A stretch of DNA of 64,000 nucleotides from Chrysoporthe austroafricana (GCA_001051155.2 JYIP02000004.1:1055576-1119575); one strand, 5' to 3'. Counted from the first letter of the stretch, positions 46,617 to 59,237 are shown. The notes: generated by a model not told the origin, from the sequence alone. A program made the numbers and translations.

Positions 46617-48825
46617 TTACAATTTGGAGGTCTTCTCCGCCTTCTTAGCCTGCTCGCGCAACACCTTCCGCAATATTTTGCCGGAAGGACTCTTCGGGAT
46701 GGCGTCCACGAATACCACGCCTCCGCGCAGCTTCTTGTGCGACGCTGCCCTCTCCTCCACCCACTTGGCGACCTCTTCGCGTGTGACATCCTTTTGATTT
46801 GGTACGACGTATGCTCTGCAGAGCCGAAGGCATGGGCGTCAGCTGTGTTACCACACTGCGTTCCGGTGTGGTCTCAGATGTGCACTGAATGCAGCTGGTC
46901 GACAGATCTAATCCAGATTGCATGCAAGATGGCCCGGGGCCGGCACATCTGCATTCACCCGCAATTCAGGGCAATTAGGCTGGACTGACCTGGGCACTTC
47001 GGTTCCCTCCCCTTCGACTCCGATTACGGCTGCGTCCGCAATTTTCGGATGCTGCAAGAGCAATGCTTCGAGCTCTGCTGGGGCGACCTGCAGGCCTTTG
47101 TACTTGATGAGTTCCTACCAAGCAGGTTGTCAGTCCATGCAACCAGCGCCCGCATTCGTCTACGTCCTATAAAGCAGCAACTGAGCGCTACCCGAGTCGT
47201 TCTGCTCAAGGAGGATGGGTCAAGACATGTGTGAGGTGACTTTACCTTCTTGCGATCAACGATGTAGAGCATCCCGTTCTTGAACATGCCAATATCGCCA
47301 GTACAAAACCAGCCATCCACGAAAGTCTCGTTGTTGGCCTTGTCATTCTTCCAATAGCCTTTCATCACCACTGGGCCTCTGACCCAGACTTCTCCGGTTC
47401 CACCAGGCTCGGCATCATTCCCATCGTCATCCACGATCCGTGCCTCGTGATTCGCAATGAGAGGGCTCACGCTGCCGGTGTACTCGCGCTCGCCTGCAGT
47501 CATGGCCGTGACTGCACCACATGTCTCCGTCAGACCCCACACCTGCGTGAGCCACGCCTGTCCCTTGCCCAGCTTGGCTTCCGCATCGACCTGCGTCTGC
47601 GCACCCATGGGCGCCGCCCCTGTGATGGCGTACTGGCAGGATTCCAGGGCGTCCTTCGCGCCTGGATGTTTAGCGATGAGCAACCAGATTGGCGGCACGG
47701 TGAAGAAAAATGTGATCTTGTACTTCTTCTGGTACCCGAGAAACTTGATAAAGTCGAACTTGGCCTATATCGGACTGTTAGAGGGACGAAATATCCTTTG
47801 AGACGTGAAAAGCAAGAAAAGAGGTTCGCTTGGAACTGCTCGGGCTGAGCCTGCCGCAGAGACCGACCAACAGGGAGATGGCATGCGCTTGAAGACATAC
47901 CATCCAGTACGTCGTCCCACCACGGTATATGGCGTTGACGAAGTAACTCGCCACTCCCGCCACATGCGCCGCAGGAACGTGAGCCAAGGTCCGGTACTCG
48001 AAACCGCCCTGCTTACGGGCAAAGTACTCCTTCTCTGGCTCCATGGTCAGGAAACACTCTGCGACCACCATGCGATGGCTTATCTTGACTCCCTTGGGCA
48101 GACCGGTTGTGCCGCTGCTGAAAAGTATACAGATGATGGAATCTTCGAGTTGTTGGGGATCCGTGACTCGTGCCCAGTTCAGCGATCGTGAAGGCGACAG
48201 ATCCAACTTTCTTCCCGTGCCTACGACCGTCAAGTCCAGCCCTTGGCTATTTCCCAGCAACACCACGCGATCAGCCGGGAATTGAACCTTCTTCACTGTT
48301 TCCTCCACCACCGCTCTCGTGTTAGCGTCACAGATGATCACCTTTGGGTCTACCAGCTCTACCAGATACGCTAATTCCGAGGCGGTGGAACTCGGGCTCG
48401 CGGCAGAATAGATGCCCCCTGCGGCGATGGTCCCGAAGAACAGTGTCTGCAGCCTGTAATCGCCTGCTGTTATGGCCAACACATCATCGGCATTGGGACC
48501 ATCACGCCCGACGCCATACGTATGCCGGAGTTCGTAAGCCAGCTGGCACGTGAGGTCACGGGTCTGGGACGTGGTGAGGCATCTAGTCGGGTCGGGAGCA
48601 TCTGCCTGAACGACAGTGTCGGGGCGTGCTAAGGTGTACTTGGAGTCTGGAGAGCCCGGGAAGGTCAGTATCTCCTGCCACCTCTTGCAATCTTCGATCA
48701 GGTGCACTTTGATAGGACTAACCTAACAGTAGCGTGAGCAGGTCAACGTCGGGTACATCGAGATGTACGTCTGCCTTGTAGATGACGCTACCATCGGGCT
48801 GGCGCTGCGTTATGCTCCTCCCCAT
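46617..48825 (-). CDS. 4-Coumarate-CoA-ligase-like acyl-CoA synthetase, peroxisomal (SKL)
   Basis: Adenylate-forming enzyme (ANL superfamily) of 563 aa that activates a carboxylic acid via acyl-AMP to the CoA thioester; aromatic or fatty acid, not decidable. Five exons: 48825-48723, 48646-47901, 47764-47246, 47114-46990, 46815-46617; introns of 76, 136, 131 and 174 nt; exon phases are consistent. The start ATG 48825 ([20 protein letters not shown]) is set from the first exon; the longer-looking start at 48707 is GTG inside intron 1. Motifs: [10 protein letters not shown] (P-loop, about residue 211), [20 protein letters not shown] and the C-terminal SGKILRK with the catalytic Lys. The last three residues are SKL, a canonical PTS1 signal, so it should act in peroxisomes, for example feeding side-chain beta-oxidation of phenylpropanoids or another CoA-dependent step. 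Confidence 0.93.
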
Positions 48826-51310
48826 AATGAGGTCTATGTAATGAAGCACAGAAATGACGCTGCTTTGTCAAATCTACGTGAGTGGCTCTATTCGATCGCT
48901 TCTCCAGACGGCGCCAGTCCTAAGTTATCAACCAAGAGCCAAGGCGAGGCCAGGAGGTTCGACGAAGTCAGTGACTTTGAGAAGATCGCAACGGCGCAAG
49001 TCGAGCGCTAGCCAAGTTCAAGGACTCAGTTCTGTCCCAAACTGGCTGCGCTCCGCATCGAACTGTCTCCGTGCTCGCTGGCGAGGTGTCGCAGGCGTAA
49101 TGATCCTGTGCGTTGTGCCAGTGAAGCATCGAATGCACTGGCTGCTGCTGCCGCTGGAGTATACGAGATTGGAGTAAGAGGAGTGAAAGTATGACACCCG
49201 GACCGAGACACGGTAGCAAAGAGGCCGTGATAGGAGCGGTGAGAGCGAGAGAAGTGTGGGATCACGAAGACGACGTTGAGTCCATCTGCCACCCCGATTA
49301 GTAGAGGATGGCTCCATCGCCCCCGCAACAATGCTTCGCCCTGCCGAGGTTTCACCCAGGCCCATGCCCGCCCCGGTCTTGCGCCGATCGTGCCGCTCTG
49401 CTGGACGTCCCTGTTAGCGCGGCTAGATTCCTCATCCTCCCACCCAACACGTCCAACGGCGCTTTGTTCCGACCGACAGGTGTGGTGCGGGCGCGGGGAG
49501 TTTGCGCGGATAGCAGGCGCTACAGCGGCCACTCGGAGTCCCGGTGGGCCGTTTGCTCCGGGTGCAGGGTGCGCTGGCTGGCGGGCTGGGCTGCAGGGGC
49601 TGCCGTCGGGAAACGCCGGCTGTCACGTCTCAGAAAGGTTGGCGCTGGGTCGGTATGTGCTGTCTCTTGGGCACACGCGCCAGCTCAGACGCATGGCAGT
49701 AGCTTGAGTTCTCACAGCCGTGGGGGCTTTGTCCGATATTCTAATTATCTGCGATGCGTGGGGAGGGTGACAAGTAGGGAAGGAGGCGGCTCCGAGATCC
49801 CGGGCTCTCATTTGTCGGGTTTCGGTCCTGCGCATGCTGTGTAACAGAGGGGGCTCGATGTAATGATCCCTGCTCATAGGAGGACCGTCCCGACCTTACC
49901 CCTTCTAACATCACAGTCCTGAACGGGGCTATGGACAGCAGAAATGTCTACAAAGAATCTAGTGCTTTTTCTTTTTTTTTTTTCTTTTTCCCCTTTTACT
50001 TTCTTTTCCTTTCTTTTCTTTTATTTTATTTTTTTTTTTAAAGAGAGGGTACCCCGGAAGAAAAGTCTGCCACCCTTTAACATTGTCTTTGAGGGATTGG
50101 CCTAGCTGCTAGGTCTATGCGTGAGGTGGCATTAGTCTTCTCGTCCCGAGAGCTCGCAGGGCTCTCTCCCACAGTATAGTCTACATCCAGGCGTCCACGC
50201 GGCAAGCTAATTCTCGAACGTTCTTGTGATACTGGACCCACGGCGCACGCAACCAGACCGGCAAGATTAGATTATGGTGAAGCTGCTCGTCGTGTCAGGT
50301 CACGATAGTTAATACGAAACCGACACTCTGAGTGATAATTAATAATGGCGGGTCCTCTCTGGACGAAAGTTGTACAATCTACGGCAGGTGTCGGAAGAAT
50401 GCTATTGTGTCTGGCGACTTCCTTTCCTTTCTTTTTTGTTAAAAAAAATCAAAAGACGGGGGGGGGGGTAAGAAAGCGATTCACGAAGCGGCGTTGCATT
50501 GAGAATGTCGATTCGGTGTAATTCCATTTCAAAATTAAGGTCAAAATTTATGCTTGTTGGCTGGGCTGTACGTACGTACGTAGGGGGTCAATCTCGTGTA
50601 TTTGTTGTTGTCTAAGGAACAAATATCTATCTATCGTAGCCCAGAAGAGAGGGCGTAATATGGCCCATATTGCACGGGCCACATACTCTCACGTGCTCTG
50701 CTATCCGGCAGGCTCAACAACAGAGCAAACCCACAATGCTCTTGTTATTGAAGTTCTGTTTATCAGGTTTAAAGTTGCAAATGACCGGGAGTTAGCTGGC
50801 TGTGGAAGCTATAATTTTAACAATCTTCTCCTTCCACCCCCTTCTCGTAGTACTAAAAGCCTTTATCTTATTATTTAACTTCCAAAATAGTATGAATAAA
50901 CAACTGTGAACTTCAAATGCTGTTATCGTAGCCTTCATCAATTTCTGCATCGTTCTTTTTACCTGACTTAATACAAAATTATAATTTTTCCTTAGCACCT
51001 TTGCTATGCTAGCCTATCGTTGTCTTTGTTCCTTTCTTCACTCTTGGTCGAGGGACTTTAAATCACGTGATCTAACCTCGACTATATACTCTCAAAGTTC
51101 TTTTCTTGCAGCCATAACTTCTGAGCATATTTCTCACTGGCCTCTTTGCATTTGCAACAGGTGAAAAGTGTGCTATTCAGATCACATACCCTGTGACATC
51201 TGACCTATCCACTACCTGAATTTTTAACGTTCTCTATATTTTGTCGAGAGTCCAGTCGATCTGAGTGTTGACGAAAGATACAACTCCCTATCAACAACCA
51301 CAACGTGGCC
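48826..51310. other. Long intergenic region with low-complexity tracts
   Basis: GC-rich to about 49900 (open frames on both strands, none recognised), then a T-rich pyrimidine tract (49965-50038), a G run near 50459, a short GTAC repeat near 50570, and AT-rich DNA to 51300. No gene is supported. Confidence 0.45.
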
Positions 51311-51553
51311 GTATAATATACCAAAGACAATATCGATATATATAACACTAAATACAAAGTCGATATGAATCATGCTACAGATAACATCAACATGGGCAAT
51401 ACCAAAGGCAATATTAACATCTCTGATGCCAAAGACACCATCGAGATGGATGATACCAAGAACAACCTCGAGACGATTGGCACTACAGATGATATCGACA
51501 AGTATGACACCAAACACGACTTCGACATCTCTGACACCAAGGACAACATTGCG
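51311..51553 (+). repeat. 27-bp minisatellite crossing the start codon of the 2EXR gene
   Basis: Nine imperfect copies of a 27-bp unit with core ACCAAAGACAACATCGA: two lie before the ATG at 51365 and seven after it. A weaker copy may precede at 51284. Inside the gene each copy gives nine residues of the type (S/D)DTKDNIxM. Confidence 0.9.
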
Positions 51554-52709
51554 ATGCCTTATATCCCAAATGAGATCGTGAGCATGTTCTGGCGCGAGCT
51601 CTGCGTCTTTGGCAATGATCGTAGGTCTATGTCATTCCTGAAGGAAGGTGACCGTCTTCTTCATGCCAAAGCTGAACGTCGAGACACCAAGTGCAAGTTG
51701 GCCTTCCGGGGCAACCCACCCCAGCCTCTCATGACAAACTTGTGCCAAGGGTCACGACGCGTCGCCAAGCAGCACTACTCGCTCCTCTCCAGCAGTGATG
51801 GAGGAGGTAATGGATTCTGGTGGCAGGACCGCGATGTTTTCTATATCGACGAAGACTTTTACAACAATGCGCTGTTCGAGGATCAACTAGAGGACATGAT
51901 AGGCTTGGACGGGATCAAGCGAGTGGCAGTCGACACAAAGCTTTTCGTTTGCGGCTTCTTCGACGACTTCCGATGCGATGTCTTCCGCAAGGTGATGGAC
52001 TACTTCAACGGTGTCACTGAAATTTTCATCCTGTATGGTTCTGGCATCCCCAGGTCCATGGATCCGGTCCACCCGGCACTCAATCAGTGGCAGCTAAACA
52101 GGTTTCTTGCTCAGGCGCATCGGACGCGCACCTATGAGACTAACAGCAAGTATGGTCTCTGGCCGGAGTATATGCCTGTTCCAAGTCTCAAACTTTTCTT
52201 CTTCGAATGCGAAGGGTCTACGGAGCTCATCAAGTTTGCTAAGGAGGCCAGGGCTTTCCCCGTATGTAAGTGCATACCTTGCTCGTACTTGCACTATCCT
52301 CACAGTATCTTCCGCTGAGCGATATATTCAGACGTTCGCTCCTCCGCAATACAAAACACTCTTGATCGAGCATCCGCCTGCGGCAGGACAGACCGCGAAC
52401 CATTCTCTTAGGCTGATTTTACCCAGCGCTGGAGCCGATAGTACTCGGCTACTAGCCTCTCTACCTCTTCTCATCCGAATTGACCACGACACTATCGATT
52501 CTTCTTACTACTTTGAGCCACATCCCTGGGTGGATTTTCCTGGTCAAGATCGAAACGACGAGACCATGCCGCCTTTACAGATGGCCGTTTCGATTCGATC
52601 CTCGAGATTTGACGACGTACTTCCGGCTTTACGAAATACATGTAGGAAAGAAGGTCCTTTTGATCATGGGAATCGCGGTTCTGCAAGAAATAGACTACGG
52701 TCAAAATAG
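51365..52709 (+). CDS. 2EXR/F-box-like fungal protein with repeat-built N-terminus
   Basis: From ATG 51365, seven 9-residue repeats (NTKGNINIS, DAKDTIEMD, DTKNNLETI and so on) precede the conserved opening MPYIPNEIVSMFWRELCVFG, which has the 2EXR look (EIR..IW-type start); the ATG at 51554 could be the ancestral start. The body continues with NPPQPLMTNLCQGSRRVAKQ and a region reading FYIDEDFYNN and IKRVAVDTKLFVCGFFDDFR, typical of these fungal proteins. Exon 1 ends at 52261; the intron 52262-52331 (70 nt, GTATGT...TTCAG) leads into TFAPPQYKTLLIEHPP. The end is uncertain: two frames (stops at 52709 and 52746) are both plausible, and a third exon or frameshift near 52530-52570 is possible. Role unknown; the family is large and variable in Pezizomycotina. 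Confidence 0.72.
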
Positions 52710-54130
52710 AAAACTCGTTGTTGCGCGAGAGGGGTTAGGCTCATGATTGTTTGGGTCTTGCCCCTGCGGATAATGCGATGTCATCGGCGTATGGCACCCA
52801 GGTACAATATTCTCCCGTCTCAAAATTGCTTCTACCCTACAAAGCTGTGTGATACTGCGCTTGCAGCCTATCGATGCTCTGCGCGCCCAACGTAGTGGCC
52901 AGGGGCATCATATTAGTCATACAAGACCAACAGTGCCTGATCATCCAAGGGCAATTACTGCCAGTGATTTATATGTGTACTCAAAGGCAAGGTGGCACAA
53001 ACCTAGCTCGCCACCAATGTCCACTTGATTACAATTAAAGGTATGAGAAAATGCATATGTCAAGTAGCATATGAGACCTCGTTCCCAGAGGAAGAAGCAT
53101 CCTTGTCCAGAGCAGCTAGGTTTCAATCAACTAGTGGCCCGGAAGACTACGGCAAGCACTGCCAAGCTCTTCCAACAAATCATAGAGCGGGTTTGCAAGC
53201 GATTACGCTCGACAAGGGGCATTAGTGAACAGACAACCTGACCATATTGGAGCACGACAGACCAATGTAGGCACCTCAGGAGTTCTTAATGCTTGAATGT
53301 CAAGACAGTCGGGAAATCCAGCCTTTGTTCGGCAGCAGAATTACAACAACTTTTCCTCCTCTGTATGGTTGGGAAGTACCGTGAATCGTGCGTGTTTCCT
53401 CTATGTACGATACATCTACTTCTAATGGCCAACCAGTGCATATGGCTTATGCTAGTCGGGCTGGGCTGCCTGCAGCATCTGACCACCATACTGACTCTCG
53501 GCCAGACCGGTGCCACATGGGCGCTGCAGCAATTTTCGCTCCGGAATATGCAGTCTGTTGCACGCTGTCACATGCTATGCTAACTCAGAGGCTATCCACA
53601 TTTGGCCGGCAACGCCGCCAGCAGAAATCTGCAAGTCCATCTTCAGCGCTAAACTACTAATCGTGAATCAAAGAAACGGTTCCTCCTTGTCGTCACGGGT
53701 GTTCGTAAATGCGAAGAGTTTCTTATGTGCAAGGGGCAAGGCGAGGAATTGAAGCCTAGTAAAGCCCAGCTGTTCACGCCGCTCAATGATTCCTGACACC
53801 TTGCATCGTTGATGAGACGTTCTCAGCATCCTGGTATGAGACCCCAGAAAAAATGACTTGGCTTCAGCCAACAAGGCGCACCACATATTAACGTTGCGTC
53901 AGAGCATTGTGTCCAACAAGGACATTCGTGTCCACTTCCAGGCAGCGCGTGGGTCCAATACGTGGAACGCGTTTACGCGACTCGGCTGGGAAGTGGATCT
54001 CTTGGGTTTCTTGGTCCTTACCCAGCCTCCTTGACCTCGATCTTTTACATTAATAGGTGCACCAACCTGGCTGGACACTTGGTGTCCTCGTCTGACGAGA
54101 GATGCTAAGCCGGTTTTCACACGCACAATC
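52710..54130. other. Intergenic, nothing recognised
   Basis: Only short frames; upstream side of the coiled-coil gene. Confidence 0.45.
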
Positions 54131-56194
54131 ATGGAAGACGATTCTCAACTTCCTATCGCCTTGAGGCGGACACCAAGGCGGCAATCCGGACTCACCCTTG
54201 AAGCACGATCTTCACCGTCTTTTCCAGGCCAGCGTCAGTCACCAGCATCGAAGGTGCCGAGCCAAACAAGGCACAAGAGAAAGAGGGTCTCAGAGCCCAT
54301 CATCTTCGTTCGCCTTGAGGATGAAGCAAATACAATTTCGCCAAGAGCCATCGCCCCAGCCAAGAGGAGAAGATACTCGTCAATACTCCGTCCAGGAGCG
54401 TGCGAGCACACCGAAAACGAGATACGAATCTTCCCTCTGCGAGCGATTTTGGATGATCGGGTCAAGAGGCGCATCCGACGTAATGGACTCAGTGAGGAGA
54501 TGAACACGATTTTTCAAGAGCGGAGGCAACGAAGAAAGAAGACTGCAGAAGAGATGCAACGACTCCGGGATGAGCTCGCCGCAAAGGACGAGGAGAATGA
54601 GAGACTACGTGAGCGCTCTTCAATACTCCTTGAGGACACCAGCCGGATTCAGGGGCTCGAGAAGGAGGTCTCCGACCTCAGACAGGAGCTCAGGAATGGC
54701 GAGCTCAGGGGCATGACAGAACAGCGGACTCCCCATCGCTTCGACGACTGGGACATGAGAGCTGCAGATGGATTCTCGGACGATGACAGCTTCCTGGACG
54801 CCGGCGAACACTTTGGCGACGACACTACTCTCGAGGGGACAGAGTGTGTCAGCAGCCCTCCAGTTCTGTCGAAAAGCTTTGTCAATGCTGGACCGACACT
54901 CACTCCTCCAAGTACAAGTCCAACGAAATCCCTCAGCCCTGAGTTTGGACACCACACAATGGCTTCAAATTGCGAGGCAGGCACCCAGGTCTGCTTAGAT
55001 GATTCCGAGAAAAACGCGCTTCTAGTTGAACTGGCGGGTCTTCGCACCGATCTGAACAATATCAGCAAAAGTCTCGAGGCTCAGCAACATCTGGAGGCTG
55101 ACCTGAGATCCAAGGTATCTCTGGCTGAGGCTTCTGGCCTCGAGGGCGGCTGTGACCCTGACCTCCAGCTCCAAATGGACATTATGCTCCAGAACCTTGC
55201 CGACAAGACCGCTGAGCTCGTCGACCTAAAGGCATCGCTTGCCTCTATCGCAGGGTCTGGCTCCGATGCAAAAGAGACGGTCCTAAAGTTGACAGAGGCG
55301 ATGCACTCAGCTCGTCTAGAGATGGAGCACCTCTTTCCTGGGGAGGACCCGACTATTCTGTCCTCCCAAGGTGCTCAAGTATTGGACCTCGTGCTTCAAC
55401 GCCTGCGAGATGCAGCTGGCAGATTGAAAGAGTACCAATTAGAGCTTGAAGGCCGCCATAGCATCGAGCATGATCTCCGCCAGCAACTGAATGACCAAGC
55501 TCGTGCCATGGGTGACATGAGCTCACAACTGGACTCCAAGAACCAGCAGATATCAGGACTTGCCGCTGACGTCGGTCGGCTCAATCATGCCGTGGATGAC
55601 TACCGTAGTCAGCTTACGGATCTCGAGTCGCTCGTCCAGCAAATGGAGACAGAGAGCAAAGGGGCGCAGGCCAGGTTCGAATTCGAGATTGAGGCCGGAA
55701 AGCAGCGCGTTGCTCGGAGGGATGACCAGCTAGCGAAGCTGGAGGCCAAGTTGGCGTCTGCGCTCCACAACGCATCCGACCTCAAGAATCAGCTCGCAGA
55801 TAGCTACGAGGCGAGGGAGGCTGAGGTTGCAGCCGCTCAAGCCGCTCACGAGGACGAAATTTCGCTACGTGACATGAAGGCTGTCAAATTGCACAAGGAG
55901 ATTACTATTCTCAAGGAAGCTCTGTCCAGGGCACATGAGACCATATCTGAGCTCCGAGCCAAGAACAACCACCTGCAGACGGAAGTCGACTACGAGAAGA
56001 AGTCGGCTAGAGATGCGGTTGCGTGCCTGCGGGCTCAACTGCTTGGGGCCTTGCAGATGAGCGAAGCGTTTCTGTGCCCACCTGCTCCTAAGCACCATCC
56101 TGGCAAGGACGGTACTGGTGTAGTTGAGGTTGAGAAACAGGAAGAGGAAGCGTCGGCAACTTGCATGGTATCCACACCGAAGTCTCTGAATTGA
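54131..56194 (+). CDS. Coiled-coil protein, 687 aa, probably nuclear
   Basis: Single exon from ATG 54131. The N-terminal 130 residues are basic and Ser/Pro-rich, with likely nuclear localisation signals (TRHKRKRVSE, APAKRRRYSS, DDRVKRRIRRNG). Residues about 130-200 form a first coiled coil (EEMQRLRDELAAKDEENERL). An acidic linker follows (DDDSFLDAGEHFGDDTTLEG), and from about 290 to 650 long coiled coil with regular heptads (LEGRHSIEHDLRQQLNDQAR, LAKLEAKLASALHNASDLKN). No catalytic motif is visible. It could be a spindle, kinetochore or nuclear-envelope scaffold; the sequence does not tell which. The frame is unbroken and the length is normal for such proteins. Confidence 0.82.
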   Translation: MEDDSQLPIALRRTPRRQSGLTLEARSSPSFPGQRQSPASKVPSQTRHKRKRVSEPIIFVRLEDEANTISPRAIAPAKRRRYSSILRPGACEHTENEIRIFPLRAILDDRVKRRIRRNGLSEEMNTIFQERRQRRKKTAEEMQRLRDELAAKDEENERLRERSSILLEDTSRIQGLEKEVSDLRQELRNGELRGMTEQRTPHRFDDWDMRAADGFSDDDSFLDAGEHFGDDTTLEGTECVSSPPVLSKSFVNAGPTLTPPSTSPTKSLSPEFGHHTMASNCEAGTQVCLDDSEKNALLVELAGLRTDLNNISKSLEAQQHLEADLRSKVSLAEASGLEGGCDPDLQLQMDIMLQNLADKTAELVDLKASLASIAGSGSDAKETVLKLTEAMHSARLEMEHLFPGEDPTILSSQGAQVLDLVLQRLRDAAGRLKEYQLELEGRHSIEHDLRQQLNDQARAMGDMSSQLDSKNQQISGLAADVGRLNHAVDDYRSQLTDLESLVQQMETESKGAQARFEFEIEAGKQRVARRDDQLAKLEAKLASALHNASDLKNQLADSYEAREAEVAAAQAAHEDEISLRDMKAVKLHKEITILKEALSRAHETISELRAKNNHLQTEVDYEKKSARDAVACLRAQLLGALQMSEAFLCPPAPKHHPGKDGTGVVEVEKQEEEASATCMVSTPKSLN

Positions 56195-57120
56195 AGAAAA
56201 TACGTCTAGCAAGGGAACTTGGCTGATGGCTGTGGATCTGGGAACCGAGCTGCATCGGCATCATGTTCATATTGGTTGACAAGTATGCTTCACCCAAATT
56301 CGGCATTATTTATGAGCCCAGCGCTGCTGAATATTTCTTAAACTATGCATAAATCAGCGGTGTACCCATGATCTAGCCAAGAAGGGATTTCCACATACCT
56401 CCACGCCTCGCAAAGTTCCGGGACTAACACTGCTGGGTGTATTACCCGACTCTCATTTACGCGACCGCAAGGAGCAGTCATTGCTTGCCACTCATGATCG
56501 CTCAGAGTATGCGACGAGTGTGTGACACCATACGAGGTTGATAGTCCACCGCCTAAAGTTCCAGTGCTGCGCCTCAGGTTTCGCTATACTACCGCTGCTG
56601 TGCTCTGAATATGTTTCGACGATGCTTCTGACAAATCAACGAGATGTAAGCTCAGAGATTGAGAGGATTGAGTGGCTCAGGCAATCCAAAGCTAGAAGCT
56701 TAGTGTCATACTCCTCTTATACTCATAGGCCGATGGTGGGAGCGAGAAGGCGCAAACAGTAGATTTCATCGGCATTGCCGAGACACTGCAGTAGTGATAG
56801 CACATGCAGCAACCACAGAGATGGCAATGTTTCATCTTGATGTGATAGCCTCTTCACGCGCCTAAGGTCACGGAGTTGCAGTATGGCTGGCCGGGTTAAT
56901 GCACATCTGAAGCAGACTATCAACCGAACTAATGGGCCGAGACAATTAACCGAGCTAATGGACCGAGACAATGCTGATCACTTCACAGCTAAGGGAGACG
57001 TCTTCCTGTCAGATAAAACAGAGCACAGGACATGCCGAGGTATAGAAAGCATGGCTCTCATAAGACAAGCCAGAAGAAACTTTCAACGTCTTGTGCTACG
57101 TCTGTACCCCACTCCCGACC
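56195..57120. other. Intergenic, nothing recognised
   Basis: Between two plus-strand genes. Short frames only. Confidence 0.45.
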
Positions 57121-59237
57121 ATGGCGAGACCAGCTCAAACCGTTTTCCTTCTCACTGTCCTTATTCTGTGCGCAGGTTTGGCTTTGGGACTCACATATGC
57201 CCCTTGCTATGCGACTATTTGCCCAGAATCCTACCTTCCTTATGAAACGCGGGTACACATCGCGATATTCTATGCCTTTCTAGCAACTACTGTGTGTTTG
57301 CTATATATCCGTGCCGTGTCACCCAAGGCTCGACAAATTAGCAACATTTACCTTGTGTGGCAGGAGTTGCCTGTACTACAAAGACGACTTAGCCTGGGGG
57401 GCACCGCACTGGCAATATGGATTGTTGGCGTGAATCTGGCAACCACGTGGATTTGGCTCCAGCCTTTAATGGGCTATTGGGGCCAAAGGACTGACCCCTA
57501 CGGCTGGGTGGTAGCGCAATTGCGCCTAACTATCACGGGCATAATGGGACACCATGCCGATATACTACTAGGACTCGTCATTATTCCCATTTCCAGGAAC
57601 AGCATCCTCGCTCAGGTGTTTCATCTGCATAAGAACACGCTGTTGTATGCGCACAAATTGATCGCGTACTTGCTGTTCGCAGCCGCTATTGCACACCTCA
57701 CGGCATACTATGTGAGTACTCCCTCGACATTGTCCTGATAATTCACTCATTCGTTATCAAGAGTTTCGTTGGTTGGCTTCATCCCAACTATGCACTATTT
57801 GAGGATAAAAATTACGTGCCAACACCTAAGGATTTGGCTTGGAATACCGACAATCCTACGCAAACGCTTCCAGAAGCCTTAGCCGCGAGTGCTTTCTCCG
57901 CACAATTCGCAGTTCCTAGTGGCGTGTTCGGTTTCGCCTTGATAGCCATCATCATCGTCACGTCTCTGCCTGTGCTTCGACGAAACCTTTACAACCTGTT
58001 CTACTACGTTCATGTGGCCTTCAGCATCTGCACATTTCTAATCTTATGTTTACATTCCAGTAAGCAACTCCGGGTTACCCTCTCATCATTGCAGGGAGGT
58101 TTTCAGCCTGAAGATTAGGATATAAAATACAACCAGAGTGGAATAATTGTCATTCTTGCACAGCTTGAGACTCATTCCCTTGACCGGTAGCAATTTGCTG
58201 ATCGTTGAGCTTCACAGGCACGGATTTCTACTTCCTTCTCCCAGGACTAATTATGCTAGTGGTTGACTGGGGTTGGAGAGCTAGTAAGTTGATGAGGAAG
58301 GTGACCGGAACAGTGGAAAACGTGGGTGACGGCTGGTATCGAATTCAGTTGCCCGTCATGGAGAAACGGATGGACGATGATGGTGCTGCAGAGAAACAAG
58401 TGGCTGCGGATCGACCGATCCAGTCATACAACGTAGTATTTCCAGAGGTCAGCAAGTTACAGAATCACCCTTTCACTGCTGCAAAGATTCGCTCTGCCAC
58501 CGGAGGTCCTATCCTGCTATTTCAGAGAGCCCAGAGAAAGAAGAAGCAAAAAAGGCTAGACAAGGGTAGGTACCTCTTTTACCTTGAAGCGCCCCCCATA
58601 TAAGACCCCGGGCTTTCATGCAGATCCCTAACATATATTAGAATGGACGTGGAAGCTTGGCGCAATGGTTCCGTCAAGGGGAGATCAAAAGGATGTCAAG
58701 GTGCGCGTTGAGGGTCCGTACATTCCTCCTGATACTGGATACCTCGCCGCATCGAGAGTCATCTGTATTGTAGGAGGGACCGGGATAACTGGGGCCTGCA
58801 GTCTTGCCAATTGGTGGTATGAGAATCGGAGTCACGATTCCCAAGCAAGATTCTACCTAATCTGGACTGTTAGAAGCCGAAATCTATCCAGCGTTCGTGA
58901 ATGGAGAGAGTTAGAGGAGATGGCCGAAAGGGCAAGGAATGTGGATTTCAGGGTCCATGTGAGCTCAGAGTCTGGTCGCGTCGACGCATTGTCAAGCCTG
59001 CGGGAGATACTGTACGCGGACGAAAGGAATGACAAAGCAGCGGCAGTTGTGGACAACTCGGAAGGCTCGGAGTCAAGAGCTTGGGTCTATGTCTCGGGCC
59101 CAGAGGGTTTGTTGAGCACGACCGAAGCCGCTTGTTTGAGACTTCGCAGTGAAATCCGAGGGGCTCAGAAAGGCAACACTGGGTCTGGGTGGTGTGTCGA
59201 GGAGTTGGAATGGTATTCAGCAAAGTGGGAAGTTTAA
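57121..59237 (+). CDS. Ferric reductase (FRE/NOX-like transmembrane component)
   Basis: Membrane flavohaem reductase of 610 aa that passes electrons from NADPH via FAD and two haems to Fe3+ or Cu2+. Exons: 57121-57711, 57762-58059, 58218-58565, 58642-59237; introns of 50, 158 and 76 nt, phases 0, 1, 1. N-terminal TM (VFLLTVLILCAGLALGLTYA), then the ferric-reductase TM core with haem-ligand His candidates in GIMGHHADILLG, YAHKLIAYLLFAAAIAH and YVHVAFSICTFLILCLH. The FAD site is NHPFTAAKI, the NADPH site is VGGTGITGA, and the C-terminal segment is YVSGPEGLLS. The extracellular N-terminus is short (APCYATICPES), so it is smaller than classical Fre1-type enzymes. No siderophore or copper-permease gene is adjacent. 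Confidence 0.92.

Noticed and set aside
49026..49844. Several 110-180 codon frames on both strands
   Set aside because: Mutually overlapping in all frames, Arg/Ser/Pro-rich, with no domain; expected by chance in GC-rich DNA.
54235..55068. Minus-strand frames opposite the coiled-coil gene
   Set aside because: Antisense shadows of an unbroken 687-codon gene.
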